Part shown: one piece after another, positions 23,780 through 26,371 of the stretch
Layout of the letters: the number at the start of each line of letters is the position of its first letter
Position numbering within the stretch: position 1 is the first letter of the stretch
IMG/VR virus record: IMGVR_UViG_3300020385_000050
Location: 1-26,371 of that record
Strand: one strand, 5' to 3'
Length of the DNA stretch: 26,371 nucleotides
From: a virus
Notes under the pieces: model-generated
What the model was told of the DNA's origin: nothing
Databases searched by the model: none
The model's input: only the letters and a program-made list of their open reading frames with translations
Made by a program: the position numbers and the translations under genes

Positions 23780-24058
23780 ATGGCAGACAGAATTTACAGG
23801 AAAGCGACTCCCGTTGTTGCTGGACAAATCTTGGCTAAAAATGGAGTGATGGTATTAGGTAACGGTATCGCTCACGTTAAATTCTATAAAGATGTAGATT
23901 ACAGTAGTGGTCTTACTCTTGGTGAGGCTATGGGAACACAGTTAGCAGCAGATGAACAACATCCCATAACTGGAACCGCTCAAGGTACTATTGTACCTAT
24001 TTCAGTCCATACCTTAGTTTCTGTTGCGAGTGGAACTACCGTTTACAAACTTGCATGA
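23780..24058 (+). CDS. Small beta-rich protein on opposite strand (92 aa)
   Basis: This is the only plus-strand gene in the last 8 kb. The 92 residues start MADRIYRKATPVV and are rich in Gly, Val and Thr, with no Cys, resembling a compact beta barrel or Ig-like fold. There is no signal peptide. AAAGGAG is 6 bases before the ATG. A six-base-pair inverted repeat (TCCTAC/GTAGGA, 23744-23760) and a weak late-like CTAAATA at 23712-23718 lie upstream. The 3' end overlaps the converging exonuclease by 16 bases. A capsid decoration protein would fit its size, but this is a guess. Confidence 0.75.
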   Translation: MADRIYRKATPVVAGQILAKNGVMVLGNGIAHVKFYKDVDYSSGLTLGEAMGTQLAADEQHPITGTAQGTIVPISVHTLVSVASGTTVYKLA

Positions 24059-24717
24059 TGCTTGTTGTATTCGTCGATGTAATCCTTTAGCAACGACACA
24101 TACTGGAGAGGGTTTCCCTCAAACACCTGAACTTTGCCATCTTCACAAGAAATGAGGATGGCAAAGTTGTCTATTGCAGTCCCAGTTCTTTCTTGCCACA
24201 TGATTGCATATGCAGTTGCTTGTAGGAAGTAGTTCTCGATCTGACTCTTACTCTTGGAACGAGTCGCTCCCTTGAAGTCAATAATCGAGAGTTTACCATC
24301 ATACTCTGCAACACAGTCAACACGTCCTGCGAGCTTCATGGTGTCTGACCACAATGCTGCTTCTTGTGCATGAACGTTGTCGATCTTGTCGAGTTCTGGC
24401 TTGAGTTGCAAGAACAGTTCAAGCGTGTCAGGCATTACCTTATCATTTTGAATCGGTAGATCAGGATCAAACTCATTGTTGACATAATCTTCGATCAACG
24501 AATGAAGTTTGTTGCCTCTGCTGGTGACTCGACTTGCTTCTTTGGGGTTGTCTCGTCTCCACTTAGCAAAGAAGTGTTGCTTCTTCCATCCAGTAACGCT
24601 CGTCACGGAAGGATACTTGCCAGTTGGAGTTTCGTAGAGCCTGTTACCGTCGATATTAACGGTGTTTAGGTCTTGTAGATCATTATCAATATGTTTAAAT
24701 AGTTTCTTCACAAGCAT
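24043..24717 (-). CDS. PD-(D/E)XK exonuclease, RecB/MGME1-like
   Basis: The 224 residues match the RecB-type nuclease fold and resemble mitochondrial genome maintenance exonuclease 1. YPSVTSVTG leads to H72 (KLHSLIEDY). E119 (HAQEAAL) is followed by GRVD (131-134, metal-binding Asp), IIDFKG (D147, K149) and QATAYA (Q166, Y170). Such enzymes digest single-stranded DNA ends; this one would process replication and recombination ends or degrade host DNA. The ATG at 24717 directly follows the -10 of a consensus promoter, so a GTG two codons later (24711) is an alternative start. No Shine-Dalgarno is at normal spacing. Confidence 0.88.
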   Translation of the reverse strand: MLVKKLFKHIDNDLQDLNTVNIDGNRLYETPTGKYPSVTSVTGWKKQHFFAKWRRDNPKEASRVTSRGNKLHSLIEDYVNNEFDPDLPIQNDKVMPDTLELFLQLKPELDKIDNVHAQEAALWSDTMKLAGRVDCVAEYDGKLSIIDFKGATRSKSKSQIENYFLQATAYAIMWQERTGTAIDNFAILISCEDGKVQVFEGNPLQYVSLLKDYIDEYNKHHASL

Positions 24718-24746
24718 ATTATATCATCAATCCTCTTCGTTGTCAA
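24718..24746 (-). promoter_or_regulatory. Perfect-consensus sigma-70 promoter before the exonuclease
   Basis: On the minus strand TTGACA (24746-24741) and TATAAT (24723-24718) are separated by 17 bases, a full match to the consensus. It lies in the 3' end of the 53-aa gene and predicts a start at about 24711, inside the first codons of the exonuclease. It suggests early expression of this gene by host polymerase. Confidence 0.7.
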
Positions 24747-24888
24747 GTACTTCTTCTAGTTCTGGCTCTTGCTTTTTAGGCTCTTGTGCTGCTGTTTGGT
24801 TTCTATTTTGCCACTGCTGGTGTTGTGCGCCATCACTACCTGGCTGTCTCATAGCCTGCACCCATCCAAAGAAATCTTTCATACTCAT
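24727..24888 (-). CDS. Small protein with acidic tail (53 aa)
   Basis: The frame runs from ATG 24888 to TGA 24729-24727 and gives 53 residues starting MSMKDFFGWVQAMRQPG. A Gln-rich middle and a Glu-rich end (EELEEVLDNEED-like composition) follow. The ATG overlaps the stop of the preceding gene (ATGA); an in-frame ATG six bases later has AAGG at good spacing. The tight coupling supports a real gene despite its small size. No function is recognised. Confidence 0.65.
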   Translation of the reverse strand: MSMKDFFGWVQAMRQPGSDGAQHQQWQNRNQTAAQEPKKQEPELEEVLDNEED

Positions 24889-25241
24889 CCTTGTTCTCTC
24901 ACTTTCTTAAGTCTTTCGACTTCACGCTTTTTCAATTTAGGCAGCAAACGCTTTGCTATCTTTTGTAGTCTAGCGGCTGGAATCTTTTCCAGCCTCTTAT
25001 CAATCATGCCTTTTTCCGCATAGGACAGTTCATTGTAGTTTTTACCAGAAGAATACTTCTTCTTGAATATAGTTCTAGCCGCTTTGTTTGCTTTCATGAG
25101 GAGATCAGAATGTGTCTTCATTCTCTTCTCCTTCTGCTTTCTGCGGAACGCTCGTCTCTTCGCAGTTCTTTTTGCGATCTGACCACGTTTCTTTCGTTGG
25201 GCGGCAGTCAGTCTAACGGCTCGTTCTATGATGTTTCTCAT
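24885..25241 (-). CDS. Very basic conserved protein (118 aa)
   Basis: The 118 residues are about one third Lys and Arg, with the pattern RKKRGQIAKRTAKRRAFRRK at the start, KAARTIFKKKYSSGKNY in the middle and RLEKIPAARLQKIAKRLLPK later. I recall similar basic proteins conserved in T4-like marine phages, without an assigned role. It is probably helical and able to bind nucleic acid, so DNA packaging or head assembly is possible. The start overlaps the preceding stop as ATGA. Confidence 0.78.
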   Translation of the reverse strand: MRNIIERAVRLTAAQRKKRGQIAKRTAKRRAFRRKQKEKRMKTHSDLLMKANKAARTIFKKKYSSGKNYNELSYAEKGMIDKRLEKIPAARLQKIAKRLLPKLKKREVERLKKVREQG

Positions 25242-25738
25242 ACTTCTTCTCTTGTTACCGTAACAATTTTATTGATCTGTTTCTGAATCGAATTGATTCG
25301 ATCAGGCCATAGTATATATTCTTTGTCGGGGTTTTTCATGAGGTTATATAAGAGAGGGAGGATCAGCTTCTCGACCTCTGACATTTTAGTCTTATATACA
25401 TCGTCCAATTGAGCTTTTCTCTCTTCGACTTCATCGATCACGGCACGAATGTTTTCACCCTGTGATTCAATGGTTTTGGACAGCTCATCGTTCTGTAATG
25501 ATAGGATACTATCCACCTTTGATTCGATTCTATCGACACCAGCGTTGTAGAATTCGTCTCCTGGCATGGAAGCTAAGATTAGGTTGAGTCTATCCTCTAT
25601 CTTTTCTAAAACAGCACTATCAATCGCGTCAGAAGACGACTCTGAGCTTTCAGGGGAAGAAACTCCGAGATCATCAGCGTCCACAGCAGTGAACCCAAAG
25701 TCAAAATCAGAGTTTAGATACTCGTCGGGGATATTCAT
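25238..25738 (-). CDS. Conserved T4-like protein with coiled coil (166 aa)
   Basis: Residues 1-45 are acidic and Ser-rich (MNIPDEYLNSDFDFGFTAVD), residues 45-125 form a probable coiled coil, and the C-terminal LILPLLYNLMKNPDKEYILW followed by PDR matches a segment I recall from T4-like cyanophage proteins of unknown, possibly structural, role. The ATG at 25738 is used; the preceding TTG at 25741 is less likely. It overlaps the previous stop by one base (TGATG). Confidence 0.78.
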   Translation of the reverse strand: MNIPDEYLNSDFDFGFTAVDADDLGVSSPESSESSSDAIDSAVLEKIEDRLNLILASMPGDEFYNAGVDRIESKVDSILSLQNDELSKTIESQGENIRAVIDEVEERKAQLDDVYKTKMSEVEKLILPLLYNLMKNPDKEYILWPDRINSIQKQINKIVTVTREEV

Positions 25739-25935
25739 CAATACCCGTCCATTCCCACCGGTGCGAGTGTTTTTCTTCCTGCGGTGATGCCTTTAGTCAT
25801 CATTTGAGTTCTCTTTTTATGAGCTTCTTGCCCTTTGACAGAAACGGGTGGATCTGAACCAAGACCAGCAACAGATCCGCTGCTGGCGTTGTTTGCGGGC
25901 ATATCCTCTGAGATGTATTCTTTAAATGATTTCAT
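25738..25935 (-). CDS. Small conserved phage protein starting MKSFKEYI (65 aa)
   Basis: The 65 residues begin MKSFKEYISEDMP, an opening common among T4-like marine phage proteins, followed by a Gly/Ser-rich linker (NNASSGSVAGLGSDPP) and a basic end. The ATG at 25935 overlaps the stop of the 58-aa gene (ATGA) and has GGAGG just upstream. The frame also extends upstream to 25992, but that part overlaps the 58-aa gene and lacks a ribosome site. Function unknown. Confidence 0.7.
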   Translation of the reverse strand: MKSFKEYISEDMPANNASSGSVAGLGSDPPVSVKGQEAHKKRTQMMTKGITAGRKTLAPVGMDGY

Positions 25936-26108
25936 CTTCCTCCGTACGGGAACTTCTTGTTCAACGCTTCTTTTCTTTTCTTGCAACCACAAGGTTTTCC
26001 TGTCTTCTTACTGACTTCTTCGACTACCTTCTTGATACCTGTAGCTTTGGTGATCTTTTCGATGGTATCTCCAAGTCCCTTGCTCTTGTTTTCTTCACTG
26101 TGCGCCAT
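25932..26108 (-). CDS. Small conserved phage protein with C-x-C motif (58 aa)
   Basis: The frame from ATG 26108 to TGA 25934-25932 gives 58 residues. A helical part (GDTIEKITKATGIKKVVEEV) is followed by KPCGCKKRKEALNKKFPYGG. I recall a C-G-C-x2-R-K-x2-L-N-x2-F-P-Y ending in proteins of many T4-like cyanophages. The two Cys may bind metal. GGAG is 6 bases before the ATG, and the gene overlaps both neighbours. The role is unknown. Confidence 0.75.
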   Translation of the reverse strand: MAHSEENKSKGLGDTIEKITKATGIKKVVEEVSKKTGKPCGCKKRKEALNKKFPYGGR

Positions 26109-26371
26109 ATCTTGCTCCTGTTCTGCTGGATGCTACATCCAGATTTACTTTAGATGCTCTATTAATTACGGGTGACTTCTTCATTTTGTTCATAAGTTCA
26201 GACCACTGACCACCAGTGGCTTTGTCTGGGGTGAGTGTAGCATCGACTCCTCCTGCTGGAGCGTTGAACCAACCCCGTCTCACTTTACTTTCGTTACACT
26301 CGGGACAGGGTTCCTTACACGGATCGTCCCTCGTAGCGATTAGTTCAAATCTATCGAATTGATGATTGCAG
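26095..26371 (-). CDS. Zinc-ribbon protein, FmdB-like (start beyond window)
   Basis: The frame is open from the window end to TGA 26097-26095, so the N-terminus is missing. The visible part begins CNHQFDRFE and continues to PCKEPCPECNESKVRRGW. This matches the second half of an FmdB-type zinc ribbon, where C-x-H follows the first Cys knuckle and PCPxC is the second. The rest is a polar tail of about 60 residues with basic patches. A GTG at 26283 is the first start-like codon, but it lies after the Cys motifs, so the gene must start upstream. It could act as a small regulator or structural factor; this is inference. Confidence 0.7.
   Translation of the reverse strand, partial: CNHQFDRFELIATRDDPCKEPCPECNESKVRRGWFNAPAGGVDATLTPDKATGGQWSELMNKMKKSPVINRASKVNLDVASSRTGARYGAQ

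Noticed and set aside
1-26371. CRISPR array, tRNA genes, integrase, attachment sites or insertion sequences
   Set aside because: No direct-repeat array, cloverleaf, recombinase gene or terminal repeats could be seen, and almost all bases are covered by supported genes.

Overview
The window looks like part of the genome of a T4-like myovirus (tailed phage), probably marine. The evidence is a T4-style replication block in the expected order: family B DNA polymerase, UvsX recombinase, gp41-type helicase, gp61-type primase. Further along is a run of small proteins that I recall from T4-like cyanophages and related marine phages. There are no photosynthesis genes. A phage-borne outer-membrane porin and a lipoprotein point to a Gram-negative host, which cannot be named from this sequence. 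Genes are packed with ATGA-type overlaps. No tRNA, integrase, insertion sequence or CRISPR array was seen, and no stretch over 300 bases lacks a gene.

Layout. Bases 1-457 hold the end of one gene and a small unknown. Bases 459-11994 (+) form the replication and nucleotide-metabolism block: dUTPase, a MazG-like DUF1599 protein, DNA polymerase, UvsX, an acidic unknown, helicase, primase, a small acidic protein, ThyX, a collagen-like protein and a B12-dependent (class II) ribonucleotide reductase. A near-consensus sigma-70 promoter precedes dUTPase. Bases 11975-13367 are a self-contained transcription unit: strong promoter, leader dyad, 64-aa membrane protein, porin and a strong bidirectional terminator. 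Bases 13366-17817 (-) encode a 1483-aa probable beta-helix virion or adhesin protein, divergent from a RuvC-like resolvase at 17834-18388 (+).

Bases 18378-23736 (-) carry an unknown, a lipoprotein with a membrane anchor, a holin-like three-helix protein, several conserved T4-like proteins of unknown role, an HxGH-type nucleotidyltransferase and a KxDG ligase-like protein. A tandem TATAAATA late promoter drives part of this run. A lone plus-strand 92-aa gene follows at 23780-24058. Bases 24043-26371 (-) hold a RecB/MGME1-like exonuclease with its own consensus early promoter, then a tightly overlapping set of small genes ending in a zinc-ribbon protein cut by the window edge.

How the genes work together. 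The reductase, dUTPase, ThyX and MazG-like protein would supply dNTPs and keep uracil out of DNA. Polymerase, helicase, primase, UvsX, resolvase and exonuclease carry out recombination-linked replication. The porin unit looks like a moron that alters the host outer membrane. The minus-strand genes are mostly late or of unknown role. Family names come from motif recognition and memory; no database search was run.
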